A stretch of 44,451 bases of DNA from Nitrospira sp. (GTDB lineage Bacteria; Nitrospirota; Nitrospiria; Nitrospirales; Nitrospiraceae). The position numbers and the translations under genes were made by a program. The notes beneath the pieces were generated by a model. The model did no database searches, had not been told where the DNA came from, and worked only from the letters and a program-made list of their open reading frames with translations. How positions within the stretch are numbered: position 1 is the first letter of the stretch; every line of letters starts with the position of its first letter. Location: contig JADYYH010000013.1 in the NCBI GenBank assembly GCA_020853775.1, positions 1 to 44,451 of the forward strand. The letters are read 5' to 3'. This document shows positions 1-7,606 of this stretch, piece by piece.

Positions 1-82
1 CAGGCAGAAATGGCAACCGGGAGTAAAACTGGGAGTGACCAACCGACGGCGCTGACGAGCTTCGCACAACCGCTTGATTTTT

Positions 83-159
83 TGGTGCGCCTGACAGGAT
101 TTGAACCTGTGGCCCTCAGCTCCGGAGGCTGATGCTCTATCCAGCTGAGCTACAGGCGC
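83..159 (-). tRNA. tRNA-Arg (anticodon CCG)
   Basis: Read on the minus strand this is a complete 77-nt tRNA. The acceptor stem GCGCCTG pairs with CAGGCGC, then comes an A discriminator and an encoded CCA end (TGG at 83-85). The anticodon loop contains CCG in the context CTCCGGA, which reads the arginine codon CGG. The D-arm (GCTCAGCTGGATAGAGC) and T-arm (ACAGG, TTCAAAT, CCTGT) are canonical. The 82 bases to its left contain no gene I can support, because the window edge cuts them. Confidence 0.95.
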
Positions 160-226
160 TCCCGTCGATCAGACCAGGCACCTTAGCATAGCGTTTCTGT
201 TTCTGTCTAGGGAGTTGATGCACGAT

Positions 227-817
227 CTAGACGAATCCATAGGGAAGGAACCGTTCGTCACCCGCCTCCGGTTGAACCTGTCGTAGGATCGACAACGCCA
301 CTGCCTCGTCCTCGGCCAATCGGTCATGCTCGGTTCTTACGCTAGGGGAGGGCCGGATAATCGGTATGGCGGTCTGTACCCTGCAAGCCCCATGGACCAT
401 TCCTTCTGATTCGACCGGAACACCCATCGTGCGGCAGGTGATGGGCCTGAATGCATAGATGCTGCAACGTCCGCCTGTCGCCAGGGCGGGGCAGGGAAGG
501 TCCGCAAAGCGTTCCGCTATGGCATCGAGGCGGCTGTCTTCCCACTCGTCAAGGTTTGGCGTGGAACGAAGGTCCGGATATGCCAGTTCGAGGGCGGCGA
601 TCTGCTCTCGCGCGCGCGTGACGATGGCGGTTCTATTGTCGGGGGGTAACTGTCTGAGGCCCCGGTGCAATTCCAGGACATCGAGCTGAGTAATGGGAAA
701 GATGCCGATACAGCACTCGCAGCAGCCTTGACTGCAGGGGAGGGCGTCAAGCAGCGAAGCCTGAGCCCGTCGGAACCAGTGCGAGGCTTGTTGAAAGAGC
801 GGCAGGGGCTGGTGCAT
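227..817 (-). CDS. YkgJ-type cysteine-cluster protein
   Basis: A 196-residue protein with an N-terminal cysteine cluster (C28, C32, C33, C35, C36) and later cysteines in the contexts LPCPAL, GGRCSIY, ITCRTMG and GACRV. The motif RCSIYAFRPITCR resembles the YkgJ/UPF0153 family signature (CxxYxxRPxxCR), predicted to bind zinc or an iron-sulfur cluster. There is no signal peptide or membrane segment, so it should be cytoplasmic. The substrate is unknown for the family. It lies 14 bases downstream of another minus-strand gene, which suggests one transcript. The family call is fairly firm; the function is open. Confidence 0.8.
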   Translation of the reverse strand: MHQPLPLFQQASHWFRRAQASLLDALPCSQGCCECCIGIFPITQLDVLELHRGLRQLPPDNRTAIVTRAREQIAALELAYPDLRSTPNLDEWEDSRLDAIAERFADLPCPALATGGRCSIYAFRPITCRTMGVPVESEGMVHGACRVQTAIPIIRPSPSVRTEHDRLAEDEAVALSILRQVQPEAGDERFLPYGFV

Positions 818-831
818 CGGTCCCCATCAGG

Positions 832-1389
832 TTACTCTTCAGGCAGGGAGAGATCGACGATGAGTTCTCCCTTCGGAGAGAAAAACCCCTGCTGATCGAT
901 CTGCACGATCCCGTTACAGTGTTCCTGGAAAAACTCCAAGATCCAGCCGTTGAAATCGTAGCCTTCCTCCGTGACGTCGGCTTCAATCATGCGTGTGGTG
1001 AGGATAAAGCGCGCGCGTGTGACATGTTCTTGCGCAAGGCTGGCTTCCAGGTCGTCATGGGAGGACAGATCCTCTCGAAACAGTTTCTGCTCCTGTTCGA
1101 ACAGGTCCTGATAGGTCCCGCGGTCGCGGATGCAAAACACCTGGATTGGCTTACGGTCGCGTGCATAGCCGAGGATCACCTGAACCCATGCCCATTCATC
1201 CAGCATCGAGTCGTCCATGTCTGGCGGAAGGATCGGCGATTGCCCGCGCGACTGTAAAAACTCCACCAGCAACCGAAGCGGAGGGGCATTCTCGTTTTTA
1301 CAAAAGACCCGTGAGTAGATCACCGCTTCAGGGGCGGTGCCTTCCGCAGGTTGGGCATTCGAGGGGAGAATCGGGAGTTCTTTGGCCAT
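832..1389 (-). CDS. hypothetical protein (185 aa)
   Basis: A 185-residue acidic protein without signal peptide, membrane segment or known motif. The first 20 residues are low-complexity (Pro, Ala, Glu) and the rest is mixed alpha/beta with aromatic-rich stretches (DEWAWVQVILGYARD, FNGWILEFFQEH). I do not recognise the family. It is just upstream of the YkgJ-like gene on the same strand (14-bp gap), so the two are probably co-transcribed. Good coding character and tight spacing make it a real gene, but no role can be assigned. Confidence 0.7.
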   Translation of the reverse strand: MAKELPILPSNAQPAEGTAPEAVIYSRVFCKNENAPPLRLLVEFLQSRGQSPILPPDMDDSMLDEWAWVQVILGYARDRKPIQVFCIRDRGTYQDLFEQEQKLFREDLSSHDDLEASLAQEHVTRARFILTTRMIEADVTEEGYDFNGWILEFFQEHCNGIVQIDQQGFFSPKGELIVDLSLPEE

Positions 1390-1525
1390 GAAGACGCCTC
1401 TTGTTCCTGAGTGTGACGCTAAGCAACGACGCGTCCGTGTACTCTACTCTGTGATCTGCTTGACGCGCAAGGGCGTCAAAGGCGCGTGTCGCCAGTCTGG
1501 GCCGCATGTTTCCATCGGTCGGCTC

Positions 1526-1554
1526 TTGACAGCCCCTGGGGCTTTGGATACACT
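1526..1554 (+). promoter_or_regulatory. sigma70-type promoter of the HU gene
   Basis: A perfect -35 box TTGACA (1526-1531) and a -10 box TACACT (1549-1554) are separated by exactly 17 bp. Transcription would start near 1561, giving a 5' leader of about 125 nt before the HU gene. The region 1390-1685 holds no other gene. Confidence 0.75.
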
Positions 1555-1685
1555 CTCGCCCTGTTTTCGGACTGATTCTGCAGACCACGCGCAGATTTCC
1601 GGCTCCACCTCTGTACGTACGAGTTTATAGATCGCAGACCGCACACGTCAGTTCACTTTCATTCGTTGTTCAAAGGGAGGAACGC

Positions 1686-1973
1686 ATGGCCAAGTCGATG
1701 ACCAAATCGCAGATTGCTGACCATCTTGCTGGAAAGGCGGGAATTACGAAGAAAACGGCGGTCCAATTTCTGGACGATTTCGCCGCCCTTGCCTATCGCG
1801 AAGCAAAGAATGCTTTCGTGGTTCCCGGCATCGGGAAGCTGGTGCTCGCCAATCGGAAGGCGCGCATGGGCCGGAATCCGCAGACCGGTGAGCCCATCAA
1901 GATTCCCGCCAAGCGCGTGGTGAAGTTCCGGGTCGCGAAGATGGCCAAAGATTCGATCCTCGGAAAGAAGTAA
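1686..1973 (+). CDS. HU/IHF-family DNA-binding protein
   Basis: A 95-residue basic protein with the HU fold. It has an alpha-helical N-terminus (KSQIADHLAGKAGITKKTA), a beta-hairpin arm carrying RMGRNPQTGEPIKIPAK with the intercalating Pro in the NPQTG context, and a lysine-rich C-terminus. This family bends and compacts DNA as dimers. The start is supported by an AGGGAGG ribosome site 5 bases upstream. A strong sigma70 promoter lies before it and a GC-rich terminator after it, so it is a single-gene transcript. Sequence alone does not tell HU from IHF. Confidence 0.93.
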   Translation: MAKSMTKSQIADHLAGKAGITKKTAVQFLDDFAALAYREAKNAFVVPGIGKLVLANRKARMGRNPQTGEPIKIPAKRVVKFRVAKMAKDSILGKK

Positions 1974-1997
1974 TACACCTCGTTCCTCTTTCGAGCC

Positions 1998-2029
1998 AGG
2001 GCCGGTGCTGTCTGTAAGGCACCGGCCCT
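1998..2029 (+). terminator. rho-independent terminator after HU gene
   Basis: An 11-bp perfect inverted repeat, AGGGCCGGTGC (1998-2008) and GCACCGGCCCT (2019-2029), with a 10-nt loop, lies 25 bp after the HU stop. The following T-rich tail is short (TTGTATT), so termination may be only partly intrinsic. Confidence 0.75.
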
Positions 2030-2080
2030 TGTATTATCCGCAATCGATCCAGACGGGCCTGTCGTGGTGACCCGTGTGTC

Positions 2081-2353
2081 TTAGAATGACGGGGCCAATC
2101 CGCTTCCCCCGGCGCCGTCATGCCCCACGAAACGCACTGCATCTCCATCCTGCACCATAGAATCTTCGCTGGCGATGCGTTTGTTGATCGTCACGAGTAC
2201 TTTTTTCTCCCGCAAGAGTTGCAGCATGTGGCGAAGGCCGCGGCCCTGGCGCTGAATCACCTGTCGCACCGTGACGGGAGCGGGTAGTTCGCAGGCCAGG
2301 TCCCGTTCACCATCTGTCGTTTGCAGTTGTCCCATCAGCGTAATCGTAATCAT
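2081..2353 (-). CDS. MoaD/ThiS-like beta-grasp protein
   Basis: A 90-residue protein with the ubiquitin-like layout of sulfur carriers. It starts with a beta strand (MITITLMGQL), has a central helix (RQVIQR) and ends with the pattern VLVTINKR, then EDSMVQDGDAVRFVG, then GAGG. In MoaD and ThiS the terminal Gly-Gly is adenylated and thiocarboxylated. Here the GG pair is at residues 82-83 and seven residues (SGLAPSF) follow, so the protein would need trimming to act as a carrier, or works differently. It is divergent from the gene at 2456. No partner (MoaE, ThiF) is in the window. Confidence 0.7.
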   Translation of the reverse strand: MITITLMGQLQTTDGERDLACELPAPVTVRQVIQRQGRGLRHMLQLLREKKVLVTINKRIASEDSMVQDGDAVRFVGHDGAGGSGLAPSF

Positions 2354-2455
2354 GCGACGCGTATCCTCTTGATGATAGGCACCCGGTTCTCAGTGCGCCG
2401 CCGTGGCGGGAATGCAAATTGACTCCCCCTCGCGGCCGCGACTAATATTACCATT

Positions 2456-2857
2456 ATGCAATCCCTCAATATCCAGCGCCCGGGAATGCCCGACCTTCAA
2501 TTTGTGCTGGTCGTCTCGGCCTTATGCACCTCAGGTCTTGAAACGCTGAACGTGCCGGTAGACCTCCGGCGCAAGGTGTTTGATGCCTGTTGGGCGCTGG
2601 TCAGCACGGATCCTCCTCCGACCAATGAGCGGGAACGGGTGCTGGATTTGCGATCCGGCACAGAGCTCACGCTGGATGCCCTGGTTGCGACGATTCGACA
2701 GCTTTTTGCGGAGGCGGGCATTTCGACGCTGACGTGGGATCATCCGCCCAGCAATCCCACGCGCTCCAGCAGTCCTGCCGCAGAACCGTTGATCGATCGG
2801 CTGCAGAAACTCTATCCGGATACTCCCCCCACATCCGATCCTTCGGGCCGCAACTAG
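2456..2857 (+). CDS. hypothetical protein (133 aa)
   Basis: A 133-residue soluble protein with a mostly helical middle (VPVDLRRKVFDACWALVS; LTLDALVATIRQLFAEAG) and a Pro/Ser-rich C-terminus. I do not recognise the family and see no catalytic motif. It is transcribed away from the MoaD-like gene and lies 116 bp before rfbC on the same strand. It is probably a real gene, given a clean reading frame and codon use like its neighbours. Confidence 0.6.
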   Translation: MQSLNIQRPGMPDLQFVLVVSALCTSGLETLNVPVDLRRKVFDACWALVSTDPPPTNERERVLDLRSGTELTLDALVATIRQLFAEAGISTLTWDHPPSNPTRSSSPAAEPLIDRLQKLYPDTPPTSDPSGRN

Positions 2858-2973
2858 CTGCGTTGGTTTCTTTCTGCGCGGATCCCTGCGCTTGCGATTC
2901 GTGATCAGCTTTTCCCCATGAGAAGAAGAGGGTATGATGCGCCTGGGTATCGTGATTCCATCCAGGAGGGGCC

Positions 2974-3531
2974 ATGCAGATTACACCGACGCCGCTCAGC
3001 GGCCTGTTCCAGATCGAGCCGGATGTCTTCGGGGATGCGCGTGGAAAGTTTGTAGAAATCTTTCGTGAGTCGCGATATGGAGCGGCAGGAATCACAAAGC
3101 CCTTCGTGCAGGATAACTTTTCCTGGTCTGTCCGCGGCACGTTGAGAGGCCTCCACTACCAATTGGCCCGGCCCCAGGGAAAACTGGTCATGGTGGTGAA
3201 AGGGACGGTGTATGACGTGGCAGTCGACATTCGACAAGGTTCCCCGACGTTTGGACAGTCGTACGGGGTAGAATTGTCTGAGACGAACATGCGGCAGCTC
3301 TACATCCCGCCGGGCTTCGCGCATGGGTTTTGCGTGCTCAGCGAAGAAGCCGGCTTTCTGTATAAGTGCACGGATGTGTACTCTCCGCCGGATGAAAGGG
3401 GGATCATCTGGAACGACCCGAAATTGGCGATTGCCTGGCCCATCACGGCCCCACTTCTTTCGGCGAAAGACCAAGCCTATAAATGCCTTGCCGACATGAC
3501 GGCCGAGTTGCCCCGTTATCAGGTGCCGTAG
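2974..3531 (+). CDS. rfbC: dTDP-4-dehydrorhamnose 3,5-epimerase
   Basis: A 185-residue RmlC cupin enzyme that epimerises C3 and C5 of dTDP-4-keto-6-deoxyglucose, the third step of dTDP-L-rhamnose synthesis for cell-surface polysaccharide. Seen directly: the substrate-binding stretch RGLHYQ with the catalytic base H61, Y130 in FLYKCTDVY, the acid-base partner D166 in LSAKD, and the family-typical start (FGDARGKFVEIF). The length matches the family. An AGGAGGGG ribosome site sits just before the ATG. The other rfb genes are not in this window, so it is a detached member of the pathway. Confidence 0.95.
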   Translation: MQITPTPLSGLFQIEPDVFGDARGKFVEIFRESRYGAAGITKPFVQDNFSWSVRGTLRGLHYQLARPQGKLVMVVKGTVYDVAVDIRQGSPTFGQSYGVELSETNMRQLYIPPGFAHGFCVLSEEAGFLYKCTDVYSPPDERGIIWNDPKLAIAWPITAPLLSAKDQAYKCLADMTAELPRYQVP

Positions 3532-3679
3532 CTATGAGCTACTCTGCCGATTCGTTATTGGTTCCCCTTGTGCCAGTGCGACTTTTCCCTTGATCTGAAG
3601 AACCAGCCCCGTTTCGCACGTTCCCCTTTTTCATATAGCGTCAGACGATTGCGGAGATCGGAAAGGGGCTCCTTCCGTC

Positions 3680-3721
3680 TTGCTGTGCGACTGACCTCCA
3701 TGCTATGTAGGAATCATTCCT
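3680..3721 (+). promoter_or_regulatory. promoter and PerR/Fur-type operator
   Basis: A -35-like TTGCTG (3680-3685) and a -10-like TATGTA (3704-3709) are 18 bp apart. A perfect 13-bp palindrome, AGGAAT-C-ATTCCT (3709-3721), overlaps the end of the -10 box and the expected start site. It lies 18 bp before the start I prefer for the PerR-like gene. The place and size fit a Fur/PerR-family autoregulatory box, although the sequence differs from the classical PerR box. Confidence 0.55.
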
Positions 3722-3738
3722 GTCTAGTGGCCAATGGC

Positions 3739-4191
3739 ATGAAACTCGATCTCCAGGACATTGAAGCCCGTTTTCGCCGGCACGACGTACGTCTCACCCG
3801 CCAGCGTGCAGCTATTTACGCGGCGTTGGTGGAGACCACCAGTCATCCGAGTGCCGATGATCTGTATCGGATAGTCAAGCGTCAGCAGCCGATGATGTCA
3901 CGCAATACCGTGTACTACACGCTGAGCGTCTTGCGAAACGCGGGGTTGGTTCGGGAAGTCAACGTGGGTCATGACATGGCGCGGTATGACGGGAACGTGA
4001 GTATGCATCACCATCTTATCTGCCTGGCATGCGGCCAGATTATGGATGTGATGGATGAGGAATTGAATCGATTACACCTGTCGAGTGGGCAGGCGAGAGG
4101 ATTTGATGTCTTGGGGCATCGAGTCGAGTTTCATGGATACTGTGTGAGTTGTCAGGAGGTTCACCGCAACGTGTCCCCACGTCGCAGGTAA
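3739..4191 (+). CDS. perR: PerR-like Fur-family peroxide regulator
   Basis: A 150-residue Fur-family repressor. I prefer the ATG at 3739 over an in-frame start at 3568, because it gives the normal family length and leaves the palindromic operator upstream. A winged helix (about 15-80, with RNTVYYTLSVLRNAGLV as recognition region) precedes the metal domain. Structural zinc pairs are C95-x2-C98 and C135-x2-C138. The regulatory ligands expected for PerR (H36, D84, H90, H92, D103) all align. PerR proteins sense hydrogen peroxide by iron-catalysed histidine oxidation. The next gene encodes rubrerythrin, a classical PerR target. PerR rather than Fur is an inference from ligands and context. Confidence 0.85.
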   Translation: MKLDLQDIEARFRRHDVRLTRQRAAIYAALVETTSHPSADDLYRIVKRQQPMMSRNTVYYTLSVLRNAGLVREVNVGHDMARYDGNVSMHHHLICLACGQIMDVMDEELNRLHLSSGQARGFDVLGHRVEFHGYCVSCQEVHRNVSPRRR

Positions 4192-4219
4192 GCCGTGTTA
4201 TTTATCGAAGGAGGACCGT

Positions 4220-4645
4220 ATGGGAAACAGTTTGAAGGGCACCAAGAGTCATGAGAACCTGAAGCACGCCTTTGCCGGCGAGTCGCAAGCCAATCGCCGG
4301 TATCTGTATTTTGCGCGCCGAGCCGATATCGAAGGGTATCCCGATGTCGGGGGACTCTTCCGCGACACGTCCGAGGCCGAAACCGGCCACGCCTTCGGAC
4401 ATTTGGATTTCCTCAAAGAAGTCGGCGATCCCGCCACCGGCGTGCCGATTGGAAACACCGAAGCCAACTTGAAATCTGCCATCGAAGGTGAAACCTACGA
4501 ATACACCCAGATGTATCCGGGGATGGCCAAGACGGCGCGTGACGAAGGGTTCTCGGAATTGGCGGAATGGTTCGAGACGTTGGCCAAGGCCGAGCGATCC
4601 CATGCCAATCGGTTTACCAAGGGCCTCGACAGCCTGAAGCAGTAA
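4220..4645 (+). CDS. rbr: rubrerythrin (no rubredoxin domain)
   Basis: A 141-residue ferritin-like four-helix protein that reduces hydrogen peroxide at a diiron centre. The metal ligands are visible: E21 (GESQANRRY), E54-x2-H57 (EAETGH), E91 and E94 (EGETYEY), and E125-x2-H128 (AERSH). The C-terminal rubredoxin domain of classical rubrerythrin is missing, so electrons must come from another protein. The Fe-S protein encoded next is a candidate. A strong AAGGAGGA ribosome site precedes the ATG. It sits 28 bp after the PerR-like gene and is probably co-regulated with it. Confidence 0.93.
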   Translation: MGNSLKGTKSHENLKHAFAGESQANRRYLYFARRADIEGYPDVGGLFRDTSEAETGHAFGHLDFLKEVGDPATGVPIGNTEANLKSAIEGETYEYTQMYPGMAKTARDEGFSELAEWFETLAKAERSHANRFTKGLDSLKQ

Positions 4646-4680
4646 CAGCCTCACGGCCTGGCTTAGGCGTATCATGATCG

Positions 4681-4706
4681 GGTGAGGCGGAACATTCCGC
4701 CTCACC
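4681..4706. terminator. perfect hairpin between rubrerythrin and Fe-S protein genes
   Basis: GGTGAGGCGG (4681-4690) pairs with CCGCCTCACC (4697-4706) around an AACATT loop. No T-run follows on either strand, so it may be a weak terminator or an mRNA-stabilising or processing element that sets the ratio of rubrerythrin to the downstream genes. Confidence 0.5.
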
Positions 4707-4751
4707 TCCGTGTCCAGATTGCCTGGCCAGCGTCAGAAGGAATGCCTCTCC

Positions 4752-6038
4752 GTGAAGGAACTTCGTCTTCTCCAGCCGATTGATCCGGCCACCCTCGAAC
4801 AGGAAACGTTGCGGATCTACGATGTCTGCGACGGGTGCCGCCGCTGCTTTAATCTCTGTCCCTCCTTCAACACCCTCCTCGACCGGATCGATGAGTATGA
4901 GAGTGATGTGACGAAGTTCACGCCGGCCGATCACCATCGAGTGGTCGACGAATGCTACTATTGCAAACTCTGCTACAACCATTGCCCCTACACGCCGCCG
5001 CATCAATACGCCATCGATTTTCCGCTTCTGATGGCCGTGTGGAAAAAGCGTCTGGCCGCTGAGCGGGGGATTCGATGGCACGATTGGCTATTGACCAGAA
5101 CCGACCTGTTGGGACGACTCAACAGTGGCCTTGCGCCGCTGGTCAACTGGGGATTGGGGCAGCGGTGGTTGAGACGCCTCATGCAAACGGTGATGGGCGT
5201 GCATCAGGAACGAGAGGTGCTGCACTATCAACAGGAAACGTTCACGCGTTGGTGGGGCAGACGGTCGTCCAAGAATACAGCGGCGACAGGCAAAAAGGTC
5301 GCCTTGTTTGCCAGCTGCCTCGTCAACTATCAGGCGACCGATGTTGGCAAGGCAACGGTGCAAGTGCTGGAAAAGAACGGCATTCACGTGGTGTTGCCGG
5401 ACCAGTCGTGTTGCGGTATGCCATCCTTCGATACCGGTGATACGGCGGCCATGGTGAAGGCGGCAGAACGCACGATCGCATCGCTGAAACCGTGGGTCGA
5501 TCAAGGCTATGATGTCGTGATTCCCACTCCCAGCTGCAGTCTCATGGTGAAACGCGAGTATGCCAATCTCGTTTCAGGGGATGATGCCACAAGGGTTGCT
5601 GCGCGCACCTACGATGTCTGTGAGTACCTCATGAAGCTCAAGCGAGAGGGCGGACTGGTGACGGATTTTATACAGAAGCCTGGACGGGTGGCCTATCAGA
5701 TCCCTTGTCACTTGCGAGACCAAAACATCGGCTTCAAGTCGAAGGAGTTGATGGAATGCGCCGGGGCGCAGGTCGAGGTGATTGAAAAATGCTCCGGCCA
5801 TGATGGTTCATGGTCGGCCAAAACAGAATTCTTCCCGCTCTCGATGAAGATTGCGCAGAAGGCCGTACGCCTGGTCGAGCAGGTCCCCGCTGATCTCGTG
5901 GCATCCGATTGTCCGCTGGCAGGCCTTCAATTGGATCAAGCCGGCGCTCGAGCCCATGTCGGCGGGAAGGCGGCACAGCATCCCATTCAAGTGGTACGCG
6001 ATGCCTACGGGTTGCCCAGAGATCCGCAGGCGTCATAA
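4752..6038 (+). CDS. GlpC/HdrD-like iron-sulfur oxidoreductase
   Basis: A protein of about 428 residues with two N-terminal [4Fe-4S] motifs (CDGCRRCFNLCP and CYYCKLCYNHCP) and a C-terminal part with two CCG-type modules (SCLVNY... SCCGMPS; PCHLRDQN... CSGHDG), as in GlpC and heterodisulfide reductase subunit D. Such proteins pass electrons, often at the membrane. No membrane helix is seen, so it would be peripheral. GTG 4752 with AGAAGGA upstream is the preferred start; an in-frame GTG at 4710 touches the hairpin. A rubrerythrin, this protein type and DUF3501 recur together in other bacteria (from memory), suggesting it supplies electrons to rubrerythrin (inference). Confidence 0.85.
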   Translation: MKELRLLQPIDPATLEQETLRIYDVCDGCRRCFNLCPSFNTLLDRIDEYESDVTKFTPADHHRVVDECYYCKLCYNHCPYTPPHQYAIDFPLLMAVWKKRLAAERGIRWHDWLLTRTDLLGRLNSGLAPLVNWGLGQRWLRRLMQTVMGVHQEREVLHYQQETFTRWWGRRSSKNTAATGKKVALFASCLVNYQATDVGKATVQVLEKNGIHVVLPDQSCCGMPSFDTGDTAAMVKAAERTIASLKPWVDQGYDVVIPTPSCSLMVKREYANLVSGDDATRVAARTYDVCEYLMKLKREGGLVTDFIQKPGRVAYQIPCHLRDQNIGFKSKELMECAGAQVEVIEKCSGHDGSWSAKTEFFPLSMKIAQKAVRLVEQVPADLVASDCPLAGLQLDQAGARAHVGGKAAQHPIQVVRDAYGLPRDPQAS

Positions 6039-6065
6039 CCTATCGAGCTTCGGCCGGACCGAATC

Positions 6066-6650
6066 ATGAACAAGCTTACGCAGCAGGATCTGATTTCCTC
6101 TGACGAGTACGAGCGGCAGCGCGAGGCGTACCGGCAGACTATTATCAACCTCAAGCGTCGCCGGCGGATCGGGGTCGGCGAGAAGATCACCATGGTCTTC
6201 GAGAATCGAGACACGGTACGTTTCCAAATCCAGGAAATGATCCGCGTGGAGCGCATCGTCGATCCGAAGAAAGTGCAGGATGAACTCGACGTCTACAATG
6301 CCCTGCTGCCGGGCTCCGGTGAATTGAGCGCGACCCTGTTGATCGAGCTCACTGAGGCTGAGACGATGAAACAGTGGCTGGATCTGTTTATGGGGCTGGA
6401 TCATGGCCAGAAACTCGGTCTGCGAGCCGGAGGCGAGGTCGTGTACGGCGAGTTCGAAGGCGGGCACAGCCATGAGACGAAGATCAGTGCGGTACATTTT
6501 GTCCGCTTTCGTCCAACTCCTGCCATGGTCACGGCTTTGGCCGATCCGGCCGTGCGTGTGGCGCTCTCTGTTCGCCATGCGGGATATGAAGCGGACACCG
6601 AGGTGCCATGGGCGATGAGGCAGGAGTGGTTGTCTGACCTCCTGGCATAG
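6066..6650 (+). CDS. DUF3501-family protein
   Basis: A 194-residue soluble protein that matches my memory of the DUF3501 family: it starts MNKLTQQDLISSDEY, has a basic stretch (NLKRRRRIGVGEKITMVFENRDT) and ends with paired beta segments (SAVHFVRFRPTP; VALSVRHAGY). No cofactor-binding cysteines are present. The family has no established function. Its position 27 bp after the GlpC-like gene and two genes after rubrerythrin repeats a known neighbourhood, implying a supporting role in peroxide defence or in assembling that electron chain (inference). Confidence 0.8.
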   Translation: MNKLTQQDLISSDEYERQREAYRQTIINLKRRRRIGVGEKITMVFENRDTVRFQIQEMIRVERIVDPKKVQDELDVYNALLPGSGELSATLLIELTEAETMKQWLDLFMGLDHGQKLGLRAGGEVVYGEFEGGHSHETKISAVHFVRFRPTPAMVTALADPAVRVALSVRHAGYEADTEVPWAMRQEWLSDLLA

Positions 6651-6743
6651 GTGTCGAGTTTTTAGTTGTCAGTTTTAAGGTGGTATTCAACTATAATCAG
6701 CGGCACGCAGCACGTCACATTCACAACGTCTACCTGGGCACGT

Positions 6744-7496
6744 ATGGCTTCCGTTCTATTAAATAAGCGCATCGAGTTTTGCGCCTCCCACCGTTATCAC
6801 AAGCCGGAGTGGGATACCGAAAAGAACCGGGCCACCTTCGGTGCGTGCAATAACGATCCTGGGCACGGGCATAACTATATGCTGGAAGTGACCGTCGCGG
6901 GCGAGGTCGATCCGCGAACCGGCATGGTGGTCAACCTCTTCGATCTGAAGCGTGTGTTGCTCCAGGTGCTGGAGGAGTTCGATCACAAGCACCTGAATTT
7001 AGATTTGTCCTACTTCAATCACCAGATTCCGACGTCCGAAAACCTGGCGCGTGTGCTCTGGGACAAACTCCAAGCTCAGCACGACATCGGCACGCTCCAG
7101 CGGCTGTCTCTCTATGAGGATGAGGACCTCTGTGCCGACCTCACGGCAGAGGCTGGACTGGATGTCGCGTCGGTCACCCGGCGCTACTCATTTACTGCCG
7201 TGCACGAGGGACATCGAGGCCATACCTGGGACCTCTTTGTGTCCGTGCATGGGCCGATTCACTCCGAGACCGGGATGGTGACCGATATCGTCGCGCTTGA
7301 CCGGCTGTTGAAGGAACGCGTGTTGGTTCCGTTCGAAGGGCGGGATCTTCGCATGGTGTTAGCGACTCCGTCCGTTACGGGAGAATATCTTGCCAAAGCC
7401 GTCTGGGATCGCATTGTATCGGCGGTTCCTACCGGTCGCCTTCAACTCGTGAAACTCGTTCAAACCCGCGACCTCTCATACGAATACGCCGGCTGA
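6744..7496 (+). CDS. queD: tandem 6-pyruvoyltetrahydropterin synthase/QueD-like protein
   Basis: A protein of about 250 residues made of two T-fold PTPS/QueD modules. Module 1 (1-130) has zinc ligands H16, H41 and H43 (GHGHNY), the likely catalytic C35, the FDHKHLN motif (80-86) and a purine-anchoring acidic pair (YEDED). Module 2 (about 145-250) repeats the layout (FTAVHEG; RGHTWDL; TGEYLAKAVWDRI) but has R158 in place of one zinc His, no cysteine and no DHxxLN. It is probably structural or altered. Family members make carboxytetrahydropterin for queuosine or biopterin. ATG 6744 is preferred, because the upstream extension (from 6666) has no homologous look. Confidence 0.82.
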   Translation: MASVLLNKRIEFCASHRYHKPEWDTEKNRATFGACNNDPGHGHNYMLEVTVAGEVDPRTGMVVNLFDLKRVLLQVLEEFDHKHLNLDLSYFNHQIPTSENLARVLWDKLQAQHDIGTLQRLSLYEDEDLCADLTAEAGLDVASVTRRYSFTAVHEGHRGHTWDLFVSVHGPIHSETGMVTDIVALDRLLKERVLVPFEGRDLRMVLATPSVTGEYLAKAVWDRIVSAVPTGRLQLVKLVQTRDLSYEYAG

Positions 7497-7523
7497 GGCA
7501 CTCCCGTTCGTCCAATCTCTCTT

Positions 7524-7545
7524 CCGCATCCCTGCTCGGATGCGG
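7524..7545. terminator. hairpin between convergent genes
   Basis: CCGCATCC (7524-7531) and GGATGCGG (7538-7545) form a perfect 8-bp stem with a 6-nt loop. It lies between the QueD-like gene and the convergent minus-strand gene ending at 7607. There is no T-run, so bidirectional terminator is the best guess. Confidence 0.45.
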
Positions 7546-7606
7546 TGAGAGCCAATGCTCAGCCAGAGTTCCGGCGTGGACCTCAAAATCGCTCATCGAA
7601 TACATC

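Noticed and set aside
1-82. Sequence left of tRNA-Arg as the tail of an integrase gene
   Set aside because: The window edge leaves too little sequence; no recombinase residues can be read.
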